Shown in pieces: positions 31,095 to 40,438 of a DNA stretch of 64,000 nt (positions within the stretch are counted from its first letter, which is position 1; each line of letters begins with the position of its first letter). A model generated the notes under the pieces. It did not search any database. It worked only from the letters and a program-made list of their open reading frames with translations, and was not told the origin of the DNA. Origin of the DNA: Geobacteraceae bacterium (lineage in GTDB: Bacteria > Desulfobacterota > Desulfuromonadia > Geobacterales > Pseudopelobacteraceae); NCBI GenBank assembly GCA_013336525.1, contig JAAXTM010000012.1, positions 1-64,000 of the forward strand. Direction: 5' to 3'. Made by a program: the position numbers and the translations under genes.

Positions 31095-34000
31095 TGTGCC
31101 CCGACCTTTGTCCAGGTTGTAGAGTTGCTTGTGTTTATATAAAGGACACCGGTAGAAGTAACCCAGAGTGCGCCAATTTCGGCTTGATGCGTTGGTGCTA
31201 GGTTGCTGGTTGATGGAATCAGGCGTATTGGTGCTTTGTCTTTGTATTCCACCGTGGCATATTGGTAGTTTCCACCTTGAAATACCGCGCCATATCCTGG
31301 CGTCCCTGTGTTTTGTGCAGCAGCCCCGTAGACGCCGCATATCAATCCTGACCCATAGACGCCATATTGTGCGCCACTCTGCCCATATACGCCTGTGCTG
31401 TTGGCAGAAGCGCCATGAACACCATGTCCAAATCTGCTTGAATACCCATATACAGCATAGCCATCATAGGCTAAACCAGTAACACCATTGCGTGAACCTG
31501 AAGTTGTATCAGTGCTGTCTCCGAAATAAGCATATCCATTGCTGCCGTTGGGGGCTGTGGCTGTACCTAAATACACTTTCAGGAGGCTACTTGAATCATA
31601 AAACCGCGCCGATTTGTTTGCTACGTCGACAACGAATCGTTCGCCCGATGCAGCAGTCTGTATTGTTTTTCCAGTTAGGGTTGTTGCTGATATATCAGCC
31701 GCCGTCACATTCAGCGCATTAACAAACGCGGTGGTTACTGTATTGTTGGTTATTGATGTCGCATAGGCTTGTATCTGGGCTTCGGTATAGACGGTTGGCT
31801 TACCTGATACCTGTGCCCATGAAAGAGTGGCATTTGCTCCCATTGCAATATTGTCACCGACCACAAGTTCACTCGTGACCAGACTGCGAGCGTGCATTGT
31901 GCCGTCAATAACCATATCACCGGCCAGCCCGAGGGTGGAGACGCCGTTAATCAAACCGGTCCTGAATAGTGCTTGCAGGGTGGCGGTGAGTTCGGCGGTG
32001 GTAAGCGAGGCGTTCAACAGTCCCATCATTGCCGTTGGGCTGTTTAAGGCCATGCCGCTGATACCGGTTATCCCTGACGGATAGCGTGCGCCGGTCTGTC
32101 CGAATACGTTGACGACCCGCGCCCAATAATAGCGGACTGCGCCGTTTGACAGCCCTTGATGCTTGAATCTGCCGTCACGGGTGATGCCGACGATATTCTC
32201 CGCAAAGACGTTGGTGGTGTTCGCCAATATTTCAATGTAGTCCGTGTCGCTGCGTGTGTGGTCGTAGGTAACAGCTACGTCTATTTCGAGAAATTGACCG
32301 GTGCAGCTGATTGCGGTGGGTGCAACAGCAGCGGGGATCGTAACAGAGGCGGTGGCCGGTGCCGCGCTGTAGTTGCCTGATGTGTCGAGTACCGCTATCC
32401 AGTAGGCGATTGCCGACGATCCGGTGGGGCGATAGCTGAAAGCGTTGGCGGATATTTGCTGCAGCACTGTTCCGGCGGCCCATGATGCACCGGTGCGGAT
32501 TTCATATAGGGCGGTGTCAGTTTCGGTGCTGGCATTCCATTTGAGGTTGACCAGGTTGCCTGTGAATGTTGCGGTGAAGCCGGTTACGTTGGCGGGGGCG
32601 GTGTATTTGCCTCTAATTAATTCAACCCTCGTTACCCATGGCGAAACAGTGCCGAGACTGCTCTTTGCCCTGACTGAAACGTCATACGTCCCAGGCGCGA
32701 GGTCATAGATTGAATATGACGTGTCTGTCGTTTGCGGCAATATTTTGCCATCAAACGCGACTTCGTAAAGGGTGCCTGATGCTTGTGCCGATACCCATGT
32801 CAGGTCAAGGCGGCTTTTAGTATTGGCAACGGCAACCCCCGCATAAAGAACTTCTATGGCGTCAAAAGATGTCGGCTCAGCTACCGTCCATGGATCAGGG
32901 AGATTCGTCAGCACCGGCGGCACCAGCGGCGTGCTGTCGCCTGCCGTCCAGTCATAAATGGCGGCATCATATTGTGATAGTGCGAGCGACGTACCACCAA
33001 GGAACGAGAATTCCCAACCGATGACGCGGAAGTCAGCGGCGATGCCCAACCGGTCATTGTTGACCGTGACGACATCCATAATATCGAGCTTAAAAGCTTT
33101 GTGGTTGCAGGGGTATGCCAACGTAAACCCGCGCCGTGATTTCTCCATCGCTATCTTGGCAAGCCGTTGCGCCTCTGACGAGGTGATGGTGAAGGGGAGG
33201 GCGAGGTTCGCTTCCAGCAGTTCCCCGCCATCTTCTGCCAGATAGGGGTTTGAAATCGGCACTGTCGTTGTGGAGATATACACGACACCGCCACGCTGTA
33301 CCGTGTGGCCTGACGGATAGGTCAACGAGTTGTCGTGGGCCTCAATCAATGACCAGTAGCCGGTGGATGGTGGCTGGGTGTTGATCGGGACGCTGTTATA
33401 TGCAATATACGCTTTGCCGTCCCAGGTCACATACTGCCCGATGGTGTAGGTTTGCGCCGCATCGTAGCGGACAGGGGTTGCAATAATAGACCAGTGAGCG
33501 CTGGGTGGGGTACTGATGCCGACCGGGACCGGCGGAAATTCGGTGTCAGCCCAATAGTCGTTGGAGTTGGTGAACGTCCCTTTGGCGCTGTTGTTTTTCT
33601 CGTTTTGCCCCGAACCTAATTTAAACGACAGGCCACCATTCAGCCATGATTCGTCGATGGTGGCGACGGAGGCCGCAGGAGCGCCAGCATAAATTTTCCA
33701 CTCTCCGGCAGAATACACCGCGTCGCCGGCACAACTGGTCAACATGTCTTTGATAAACTGTGTCGGGACGCCGTCCAGCTTGATTACCCCGTTGAGCGTG
33801 TAGCGTGTTTCGGGATAGCTGGGGCTAACTCCCGGAATCGGCTTGATAAGGGTTTTAACGCCTGGTGCCTGATTCGGGGGGATAAGACTCCATACGGTCT
33901 GGTCGCATATCGACCGGCTGGCGGCGGCCACCGTCGCGTTTACTTCGTCGAGGTCGCACCCCATACCGCCGGTGCGCTTATCGGTCAGCATATAATCGCG

Positions 34001-34660
34001 GATGCAAAGGATCGGGTTGCTATTCCAGCCGGTCTTGCCGGTTGCCGGGTCGTACACTTTTTTACCACGGAGGACGACTTTGACCCCAGGGACTCCGGCA
34101 GGGTAAACAGCTTCGTCATATTCGAGGGTGATGTGGGTGTACGCAACCCCCAGAAGTTTATGGTCGAGCGTCCAGCCCCCGGCAGAAGCGGCAACCATTG
34201 AAGCGCAGGCGGCTGTTTGTGTGCCGTCGTAAAATTCGACAGTCGCTTTGCCGGTAAAGGGTGCTTGTATCGCCCACCCACCCGCAGCGGTGGCAACGAG
34301 TTTGTCATCAAAATACAGCTCTTCGTAGCCGTCGATCTCATGCCCGGCATGGATGCAAATCAGGTGGAGTGTCTGGCTTTCGGTGCCGGTGGTTTCAGCA
34401 TAGGCGATCTGGTTGCCGACACGGGAGCGGCCATACACGATAGTTCGGGCATTGGTGGAACTTTGTACCTGCACTTCACGGTCACGGCGCATATCCGGTA
34501 CAAGGAGATGCTTAAACGCAACCCAGTCAGCCTCCATCATTTCGCCATAATTGGCGGGCGAGGTGGTGGCATAGTCGAGCGGGGAGTTGACGCCTGCCGC
34601 GTTGGCGATTGTCGTACCGATCGGGTCTATAAAGAAATCAAGACTAAAACTAAAGCCCAT
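31091..34660 (-). CDS. Tail tip / host-specificity protein (gpJ-like)
   Basis: 1189 aa with FN3-like domains and G-Y-rich C-terminus (GVYG repeats); located after the tail tip genes. Confidence 0.8.
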   Translation of the reverse strand: MGFSFSLDFFIDPIGTTIANAAGVNSPLDYATTSPANYGEMMEADWVAFKHLLVPDMRRDREVQVQSSTNARTIVYGRSRVGNQIAYAETTGTESQTLHLICIHAGHEIDGYEELYFDDKLVATAAGGWAIQAPFTGKATVEFYDGTQTAACASMVAASAGGWTLDHKLLGVAYTHITLEYDEAVYPAGVPGVKVVLRGKKVYDPATGKTGWNSNPILCIRDYMLTDKRTGGMGCDLDEVNATVAAASRSICDQTVWSLIPPNQAPGVKTLIKPIPGVSPSYPETRYTLNGVIKLDGVPTQFIKDMLTSCAGDAVYSAGEWKIYAGAPAASVATIDESWLNGGLSFKLGSGQNEKNNSAKGTFTNSNDYWADTEFPPVPVGISTPPSAHWSIIATPVRYDAAQTYTIGQYVTWDGKAYIAYNSVPINTQPPSTGYWSLIEAHDNSLTYPSGHTVQRGGVVYISTTTVPISNPYLAEDGGELLEANLALPFTITSSEAQRLAKIAMEKSRRGFTLAYPCNHKAFKLDIMDVVTVNNDRLGIAADFRVIGWEFSFLGGTSLALSQYDAAIYDWTAGDSTPLVPPVLTNLPDPWTVAEPTSFDAIEVLYAGVAVANTKSRLDLTWVSAQASGTLYEVAFDGKILPQTTDTSYSIYDLAPGTYDVSVRAKSSLGTVSPWVTRVELIRGKYTAPANVTGFTATFTGNLVNLKWNASTETDTALYEIRTGASWAAGTVLQQISANAFSYRPTGSSAIAYWIAVLDTSGNYSAAPATASVTIPAAVAPTAISCTGQFLEIDVAVTYDHTRSDTDYIEILANTTNVFAENIVGITRDGRFKHQGLSNGAVRYYWARVVNVFGQTGARYPSGITGISGMALNSPTAMMGLLNASLTTAELTATLQALFRTGLINGVSTLGLAGDMVIDGTMHARSLVTSELVVGDNIAMGANATLSWAQVSGKPTVYTEAQIQAYATSITNNTVTTAFVNALNVTAADISATTLTGKTIQTAASGERFVVDVANKSARFYDSSSLLKVYLGTATAPNGSNGYAYFGDSTDTTSGSRNGVTGLAYDGYAVYGYSSRFGHGVHGASANSTGVYGQSGAQYGVYGSGLICGVYGAAAQNTGTPGYGAVFQGGNYQYATVEYKDKAPIRLIPSTSNLAPTHQAEIGALWVTSTGVLYINTSNSTTWTKVGAQ

Positions 34661-34662
34661 GG

Positions 34663-35304
34663 TTAATCCCTCGGGTCAGGCAAAAATGCGGCCCGTGGCC
34701 AGATGATCTTTTTCTGGCTGAGTTGTGCGATGTATTCCATGCCTCTATCCCCTGGGTGGATCTGCTGCTGTTCAACATCGGTGTAGAGGATCTTGACCCC
34801 CCGCTCCCAATCGGCAAAGCGGCTCTTGAGTTCAACGGAAAAGCCGGGGGAACTCCCCTGAGTGCCGCTGATGCCGTTGATTGTCCCTTTGAAGATCAGC
34901 GTCGGTGTCGCTGAAACAGGTTGGTCGCCATCGTCAAGCGGGACAAAATAGATATATGCTTTGCGGTTAATGTACGGCTCAAGCAGCAGTAGGGCGATAA
35001 TTTCTTCTTTGACCCCGGACAAACCAACGGAGGCACCGGAAGCTTTTACCCCCGGCTCTTCTTTGATCGTGGATATACTGGAGAGGTTCCCCACGCCGAT
35101 ATAGGTATCACCGTTAAAAACAATATCCCCAAACCCTGAGTGCCAGCAGATGTCGCCGCTGTCGAACGCGAGCTTGACAAAGTATATGCCCCTCACGTTT
35201 GGCTGGATCATTGCGGCGGCGTTAGCGGCGTCCTGGGTTCTCATGACAGCGCCTCTTCGATAGCAAGACTCATCGCATAGATCCTGCCTGGCTGTTGCGG
35301 CCAT
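34663..35304 (-). CDS. Phage tail tip-associated protein (minor tail L-like position)
   Basis: Position between tape measure and tip; GDIVFNGDTYIGVGNLSSIS...; true start likely 35247 (MRTQDAA). Confidence 0.55.
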   Translation of the reverse strand: MAATARQDLCDESCYRRGAVMRTQDAANAAAMIQPNVRGIYFVKLAFDSGDICWHSGFGDIVFNGDTYIGVGNLSSISTIKEEPGVKASGASVGLSGVKEEIIALLLLEPYINRKAYIYFVPLDDGDQPVSATPTLIFKGTINGISGTQGSSPGFSVELKSRFADWERGVKILYTDVEQQQIHPGDRGMEYIAQLSQKKIIWPRAAFLPDPRD

Positions 35305-35840
35305 CGGGCTTGCGAATTATCTTTTAGTTTCATGATGCATTTTGGCGCGGTCGTGACGACGGCGCTGTTATCTGCCGGGGATACTCTGATCGGCGGCACA
35401 AAAGACAGCGTGGCGTTGCCGCCGGAATCGCTGGATGCATCGGCGGTGATCATCTTCAATTCATCCCCGATCTGGATATAATCTCCCGCAAGCAGAATGC
35501 CTGTTTGTGAGGCGGTCCAGCCGTCGGTGATGACCGTCAGGCCGGTTTGTGCGGCACCCTTGACGAGCGGCGTGCCGGGGGCGGTTCCTGAGCGGACGTA
35601 ATCAGGAGGGGTCATATAGAAGCGTCCCGCTTCGCCACGCAATGAGGCGAGGAAAGCACGGAGCATCCGCGCCTGTGGGTCATAGACGTTGGTGAAGGTG
35701 AGCGAGTCAACCCATATATCGCCGGGGAGCGCCAGCGTCTGAACCGTGCCGTCAAGCTCGCTTCGGACGGATTGACCGTTTGCCTGTAATCCCCAGTTGT
35801 TGGCGCTGGGTACTATGGCGGGAAAGTTCAGGACACTCAT
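35241..35840 (-). CDS. Phage distal tail-region protein
   Basis: TFTNVYDPQARMLRAFLASLRGEAGRFYMTPPDY; position after tape measure. Confidence 0.55.
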   Translation of the reverse strand: MSVLNFPAIVPSANNWGLQANGQSVRSELDGTVQTLALPGDIWVDSLTFTNVYDPQARMLRAFLASLRGEAGRFYMTPPDYVRSGTAPGTPLVKGAAQTGLTVITDGWTASQTGILLAGDYIQIGDELKMITADASSDSGGNATLSFVPPIRVSPADNSAVVTTAPKCIMKLKDNSQARWPQQPGRIYAMSLAIEEALS

Positions 35841-38011
35841 TGCATGGCACCCCCGCGTTGTGCTTGTTTAACTGCAGACACCGCTTGCGCCCTGAGCAGC
35901 GGCATCATGCGGGTCATTTCGGCGCGGACGGCATCAGGAACACCGGCGCTGATTTGCAGAACTTGCGTGACTGATGTGCCTTGACCGTTTGCCAGCCGGG
36001 CGAGTTTGTCATTGCTGGTGATCTGACCGCTTGCGCCGGGGGTGAATATCTCCGGCCCGCGCTCGCCGACGAGGTAGGAGGTGCCACCAAGTACCGGACC
36101 ACCAAGGGCGCGTGCTTCGTAATGCTGCTGTTCGATCATCATGATATTGGACGTGCCTTGTGCAATGACGGCGGCGGCGGCCAGCGCACCGAGAGCCGGT
36201 CCAACATAGGGGATGCTTGACATGGCGGTAAAGGCGTTGACAGCACCGAGCATCATCTGGATGGTGGCCCCGGCTATCGCCATTTTTTTGCCTGCTTCAA
36301 ACTGCTCTTTGTTCCCTTGCATAAGCGTTTGGCCGAGCGACGACATACTGTTGCCAAGGGAATCAATGGCCGTTTTAGCCGTGGATTCATCAAGCCGCTT
36401 TTTCATGGCGGCGTATTCTTCGTCTGATTTCAGGAGCAGCGCGTTTTTGTTGTCGTTGTCGGTAATTTCTTTTTCAATGTACGCTTCACGCTGCTTGCGC
36501 TGCTCTTCCAGCATGTCGATCTGGCCGCCGTATTCGTCACCCTTGGCAAACTTGATGTTGGTGTTCATGTTGGACATCATCTGCTGGGCTTTTGCTGCTT
36601 CTGCAGCGGCATCTAAGGGTGACCGGGGCGTCTGCGGGATGCTGTACTGCTTATTCGTCATCAGGCGGTAGTCGGCCAGTTTGGTCACTTTGTAACGGTC
36701 GGTAGTGAGGTCGCCGGTTTGCATGGTGTTGATTTTGAAAACATTGGCAGTTGCCTGACCTTCTCCGGCGACACTGCCAGCCGCTTCGTAGAGCTGTGTA
36801 TATTGCTCTTTTGCCTGCTTGGCGTACTCCTGCATGTTTTTGTAGAGGAGGTCGGTTTCCTCTTCCCACATGTGCAGCTGCTTGGTTTTCTTTTTGTGGG
36901 CCTTGTCGTATTCCTTCAGGGTTTCTTTACTCGGCATCGGGATATTGACTGATGGCGCAAAGATGTTGTCTGCATTACCCATGAGATAACTGGCACCGCC
37001 GGAGGGACCGACACCGGGATCAACACCGGAGATCATGTTCAGATCGAAGGGGCTGGCGGGGGATAGTGGGCGGTTTTTGTCGAGCGTGCCGGAAGATAGC
37101 GCCGCCAGATACATCGGGCCGGGAGCTATCAGAGCGCCGAGTTTCGCACCCATGCCACCACTGTTGAGCGTGCGGATAAAGTTGGATGTTTCTTCGGTTA
37201 ATCCCTTCATCCCGCGGATGATACCGGAAAACATGCTGTCGCCACCGCTGGCCATGACAGTGGCATTAAGATCAAACCATGCGGTTTTGAGGCGGTTGGT
37301 TTCGGCGGTCAGGCCGGACATCGCCTTTTCACCGGGGGGGAAGGTTTTTTCCAGTTCGGCGGCAAATTTGGGAAGGAAATCTTCGGCAACGACTTTGCCC
37401 TCCTGCAACATCTTACCCAGTTCGGCGGTGCTGACACCCATGGCGCGGGAGGCGATCTGGAAGGCACCGGGGAGGCGTTCACCCAGCTGGCCGCGTAACT
37501 CTTCTGCCTGGACGGTCCCTTTGCTCATCATCTGGGATATCGCCAGCAGTGCGCCGTTGGCCTGTTCCGACGAGAGTCCGAGCGCGGTGGATGCACCGGC
37601 AACGGAGCGGAAGATCGCCTGCGTGGCGGCACCTTCCAGTTGTGTGCCTTTGCTGGCGGCGCTGATCTTCATGTACCCATCGGCGGCGCTTTGCAGATCA
37701 AGGCCGAGGCGCATTGATTCGGCACGGACAAACATCATGGCTGTGGCACCGGCGGCAATACTGCCGGTGGCTGCGGCGAAGGAGTTTTCCAGCCGCTGCA
37801 TGGCCTTGCCCGCTTCAAGCAGTTGACCGATCATGGCGGCTGCACTGAAACCGGCAACCGAAGCCATCGCCATGGCCCCCATTTTCTGAAATGCCTGCGC
37901 GGAGAGATCAGTCTGGTTGCTCAGTTGCTTGATGTTCTGCGCGGCTTTTGAGAATACCGGGGAGGCGGTGTCTTGTGCCGTTATCTGTATTTGTACTTTG
38001 TTATCCGCCAC
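35837..38011 (-). CDS. Tail tape measure protein
   Basis: 724 aa; SKGTVQAEELRGQLGERLPGAFQIASRAMGVS... tape-measure motif. Confidence 0.9.
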   Translation of the reverse strand: MADNKVQIQITAQDTASPVFSKAAQNIKQLSNQTDLSAQAFQKMGAMAMASVAGFSAAAMIGQLLEAGKAMQRLENSFAAATGSIAAGATAMMFVRAESMRLGLDLQSAADGYMKISAASKGTQLEGAATQAIFRSVAGASTALGLSSEQANGALLAISQMMSKGTVQAEELRGQLGERLPGAFQIASRAMGVSTAELGKMLQEGKVVAEDFLPKFAAELEKTFPPGEKAMSGLTAETNRLKTAWFDLNATVMASGGDSMFSGIIRGMKGLTEETSNFIRTLNSGGMGAKLGALIAPGPMYLAALSSGTLDKNRPLSPASPFDLNMISGVDPGVGPSGGASYLMGNADNIFAPSVNIPMPSKETLKEYDKAHKKKTKQLHMWEEETDLLYKNMQEYAKQAKEQYTQLYEAAGSVAGEGQATANVFKINTMQTGDLTTDRYKVTKLADYRLMTNKQYSIPQTPRSPLDAAAEAAKAQQMMSNMNTNIKFAKGDEYGGQIDMLEEQRKQREAYIEKEITDNDNKNALLLKSDEEYAAMKKRLDESTAKTAIDSLGNSMSSLGQTLMQGNKEQFEAGKKMAIAGATIQMMLGAVNAFTAMSSIPYVGPALGALAAAAVIAQGTSNIMMIEQQHYEARALGGPVLGGTSYLVGERGPEIFTPGASGQITSNDKLARLANGQGTSVTQVLQISAGVPDAVRAEMTRMMPLLRAQAVSAVKQAQRGGAMQ

Positions 38012-38058
38012 AAATCACCCCTCTAAATCCCCCCTTAGTTAAGGGGAGACTTTAAACC

Positions 38059-38711
38059 TTAAAGCCCGAATACTTCTTTGTCGATGCGCTCGAAATCATC
38101 TTCTGCTGTGGGTGGTGGTACTTCCTGAAAGTTCATAAAGTCGGCAACTTTGGCGGGACGGTCCCGCTTGAAGTGGGCGGCGTCCAGTAATTGCATCATC
38201 TGCCCGTGCCGGATCTCGTTGCGGTATTCTCTTCCGACCGGATCAATGGCGGAATAGGTCAGCCATTCGGCAAACTGGCTGCTGGTCATAGTCGCCAGCA
38301 GCGCATCGGGGTGCGGATAGCCCAGCTCTAAACAGAGGCGGAAGGCAAAGAGTCGTTCTGGCCGGGCGCGGAGTTTTTTATTGCTGCATCCTGTACGGTC
38401 AGCGTGTTGAGCCGTTCGGCGACCTTGAATAGCCGGTTGATAACCTCGCTGGACTTTTTGCCGAGGTCGTCCGCTTCAGCATCACAGAAAATTCGGGTGC
38501 CATCTTCGGCAACGATGCAGCGCACCAGTACTTTGCTGGCCAAGTTGATCGGGTCGTTCTTGCCTTCGCCATCAACCAGTGCAGGCCAGAGGCGGTCGCG
38601 GTCCAGGGCGCTGATTTCCTGAATGATGATGTCACCGCCCCATTCGGGACAGGGTACGGTTTCGCGTTTTAGGTCTTTGGCGGATAGGATGCTGTTTTTA
38701 TCGAGTAACAT
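38059..38711 (-). CDS. Tail assembly chaperone, -1 frameshift product (GT-like)
   Basis: After a -1 shift at 38373-38379 the frame runs LRARPERLFAFRLCLELGYPHPDALLATMTSSQFAEWLTYSAIDPVGREYRNE... to 38059 without a stop. Confidence 0.78.
38328..38711 (-). CDS. Tail assembly chaperone, zero-frame product (G-like)
   Basis: Upstream of tape measure; contains slippery A_AAA_AAC. Confidence 0.8.
   Translation of the reverse strand: MLLDKNSILSAKDLKRETVPCPEWGGDIIIQEISALDRDRLWPALVDGEGKNDPINLASKVLVRCIVAEDGTRIFCDAEADDLGKKSSEVINRLFKVAERLNTLTVQDAAIKNSAPGQNDSLPSASV
38373..38379 (-). promoter_or_regulatory. -1 ribosomal frameshift slippery heptamer A AAA AAC
   Basis: Zero-frame codons ATA AAA AAC; the -1 frame (next codon CTC at 38373) is in phase with ORF 38059..38289. 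Confidence 0.8.
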
Positions 38712-38747
38712 TTAAGACTCCAGACGATTAGATAAAGTCAAAGTCGT

Positions 38748-38865
38748 TCTCACGCAAAGCCGCAAAGGCGCAAAGAAAGTCTAAAAAGATTTTTTTGGTT
38801 TACCCCAAAGACTAAAAGCCTTTTTGCTTGGTTCACCCTTTGTGCCTTTGCGGCTTTGCGTGAGA
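38748..38865. repeat. ~118-bp inverted-repeat element, copy 1
   Basis: Ends TCTCACGCAAAGCCGCAAAGGCGCAAAG / CTTTGTGCCTTTGCGGCTTTGCGTGAGA (27/28 complementary). Confidence 0.85.
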
Positions 38866-38871
38866 TGCTTT

Positions 38872-39522
38872 TTAAGATTTTGTTACGACACCACTGCGCT
38901 TGATCTCAATCGACCCAGTAACTACACCGTCTTTCGAAGCATCACCGATTTTCGGGAATGCCTTAACATACCCGGCAAAGGTGCGGATCGGTGTCGAGCC
39001 ACTTGGATAGGTGACTTTGAAGGTCTTTGATGTTCTCGCATCAAAAGCCGCTTCAACTGCTGTCAGTCCGGAATCAGAATCAACGCAGTAACAAGTCGCG
39101 GAAAGTGAACCGGTGTCCGGCAGCCCCTGGACATACTCTTTGGTGGTGCTGTCGAGGTCGGTGACTTCGATATCTGGGGAACTGTCGCTGGTGCCTTTGA
39201 TGTCGGTGAGCTGTCCAACCTTGATCCATGACAGCGCAGTCGCGGTGCCACCTGATGTGTAGGTGAGGCCGACGGTGTTCAGCTCTACGGTGAAGGTGTT
39301 GGTCGTGACGTTTTTGACGACGAGGCCAGCGACGTTGACGGTTGTGGCCATGGTTCCGACAACCGAGGCGATGGTGATCGAATCGCCGTTGGCCAGACCG
39401 TGAGCGGATGAGGTGAAGATGGTTGGAAAGCCGGGTGCGGCGGCGGTTATGGTTTTTGCGCCTCCACCGGTGCCGGAGATATGCAGGGTAGTTCCCTGAC
39501 TTTTAACTGCGGAAGATGACAT
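38872..39522 (-). CDS. Major tail (tube) protein
   Basis: Position upstream of chaperones; DSSPDIEVTDLDSTTKEYVQGLPDTGSLSATC... Confidence 0.75.
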   Translation of the reverse strand: MSSSAVKSQGTTLHISGTGGGAKTITAAAPGFPTIFTSSAHGLANGDSITIASVVGTMATTVNVAGLVVKNVTTNTFTVELNTVGLTYTSGGTATALSWIKVGQLTDIKGTSDSSPDIEVTDLDSTTKEYVQGLPDTGSLSATCYCVDSDSGLTAVEAAFDARTSKTFKVTYPSGSTPIRTFAGYVKAFPKIGDASKDGVVTGSIEIKRSGVVTKS

Positions 39523-39538
39523 GATGATTCTCCTGTGG

Positions 39539-39560
39539 GCGGGTGGTTATCCCGCAAAGG
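39539..39560 (-). promoter_or_regulatory. Leader hairpin upstream of the major tail gene
   Basis: + strand GCGGGTGGTTATCCCGCAAAGG. Confidence 0.72.
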
Positions 39561-39570
39561 TTTTAGAAAC

Positions 39571-40011
39571 TTATATCTGACCGGCGTCGGTGTAGTAGAC
39601 CAGGGTGAAACTGTATTGCCCTGCAGCCAGCAAGTTTTCTTCCTGCTGCAGTTCGATGCCGGTTGATTCGGGCATGAAACTTTTGACCAGACCACCGAAC
39701 CAGGGATCGGTGCTGATGGCGCGGCTGATATCTTCCAGCCCTTTTCTGATGGTGGCGGCGGCGGTGAGGCCGCTGGCCAGGATGACTACTTTCAGCTGGA
39801 GGCGATGGGACAAACCGCCATCCATGGTGGTCATTTCTATTGGTGCTTCGCCGTCGCGTACTTCGATGGCGGGTAGATCTTCGGGCCTGATGGGGGTCAA
39901 GCGCCAGTCGTACACCTTCTGCCCGATGGCTAAGTTGTAGTTATTCGCCAGGGTGATAGTTTTCAGCCGGGTAATGACGGCATCAAGTATGGTTTGCCTC
40001 ATGTTGCTCAT
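39571..40011 (-). CDS. Phage tail completion / terminator-like protein
   Basis: Position between head-tail connector and tail tube; 146 aa. Confidence 0.5.
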   Translation of the reverse strand: MSNMRQTILDAVITRLKTITLANNYNLAIGQKVYDWRLTPIRPEDLPAIEVRDGEAPIEMTTMDGGLSHRLQLKVVILASGLTAAATIRKGLEDISRAISTDPWFGGLVKSFMPESTGIELQQEENLLAAGQYSFTLVYYTDAGQI

Positions 40012-40301
40012 GCAAAATCCTTTGTTAATTCCAGTTCGATAAAGCCGGTGTCGGTGTCGATCTTCTGGGTGGCTTGATAATCAACGTCGCGCACGGTGAT
40101 GATGGTTTCGTTTTCCGTGACGAGTTCGGCGTCTGTTTCCGAGATGATGAGCGTCGGGCCGGAGGTGCTGACAGAGCCGTCGTACAGCTGCACCAGTTTA
40201 CCGGCCAGCTTGAACTTGCCGAAAGTTTCGTCAAGGCCGATGCTGATCGCTTCGCCGGTGGTGATGAGGATGTCGGCTATGTCGTAGGGGGAAAATTTCA
40301 T
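40008..40301 (-). CDS. Phage head-tail joining-like protein
   Basis: 97 aa between capsid and tail genes. Confidence 0.5.
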   Translation of the reverse strand: MKFSPYDIADILITTGEAISIGLDETFGKFKLAGKLVQLYDGSVSTSGPTLIISETDAELVTENETIITVRDVDYQATQKIDTDTGFIELELTKDFA

Positions 40302-40373
40302 AATCAGAGTCCAGTGGAACAGTGGTCAGTTGAACAGTGAAAGGCAGTGAACAGTTGCCAGTTAAACAGTTGC

Positions 40374-40427
40374 CAGTTGAACAGTGGAGCAGAGCGCTTG
40401 TACTGGCCTCTGTCCACTGTTTAACTG
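40374..40427 (-). terminator. Hairpin just downstream of the capsid gene
   Basis: CAGTTGAACAGTGGA ... TCCACTGTTTAACTG, 15-bp near-perfect stem. Confidence 0.45.
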
Positions 40428-40438
40428 TTTAACTGCTT

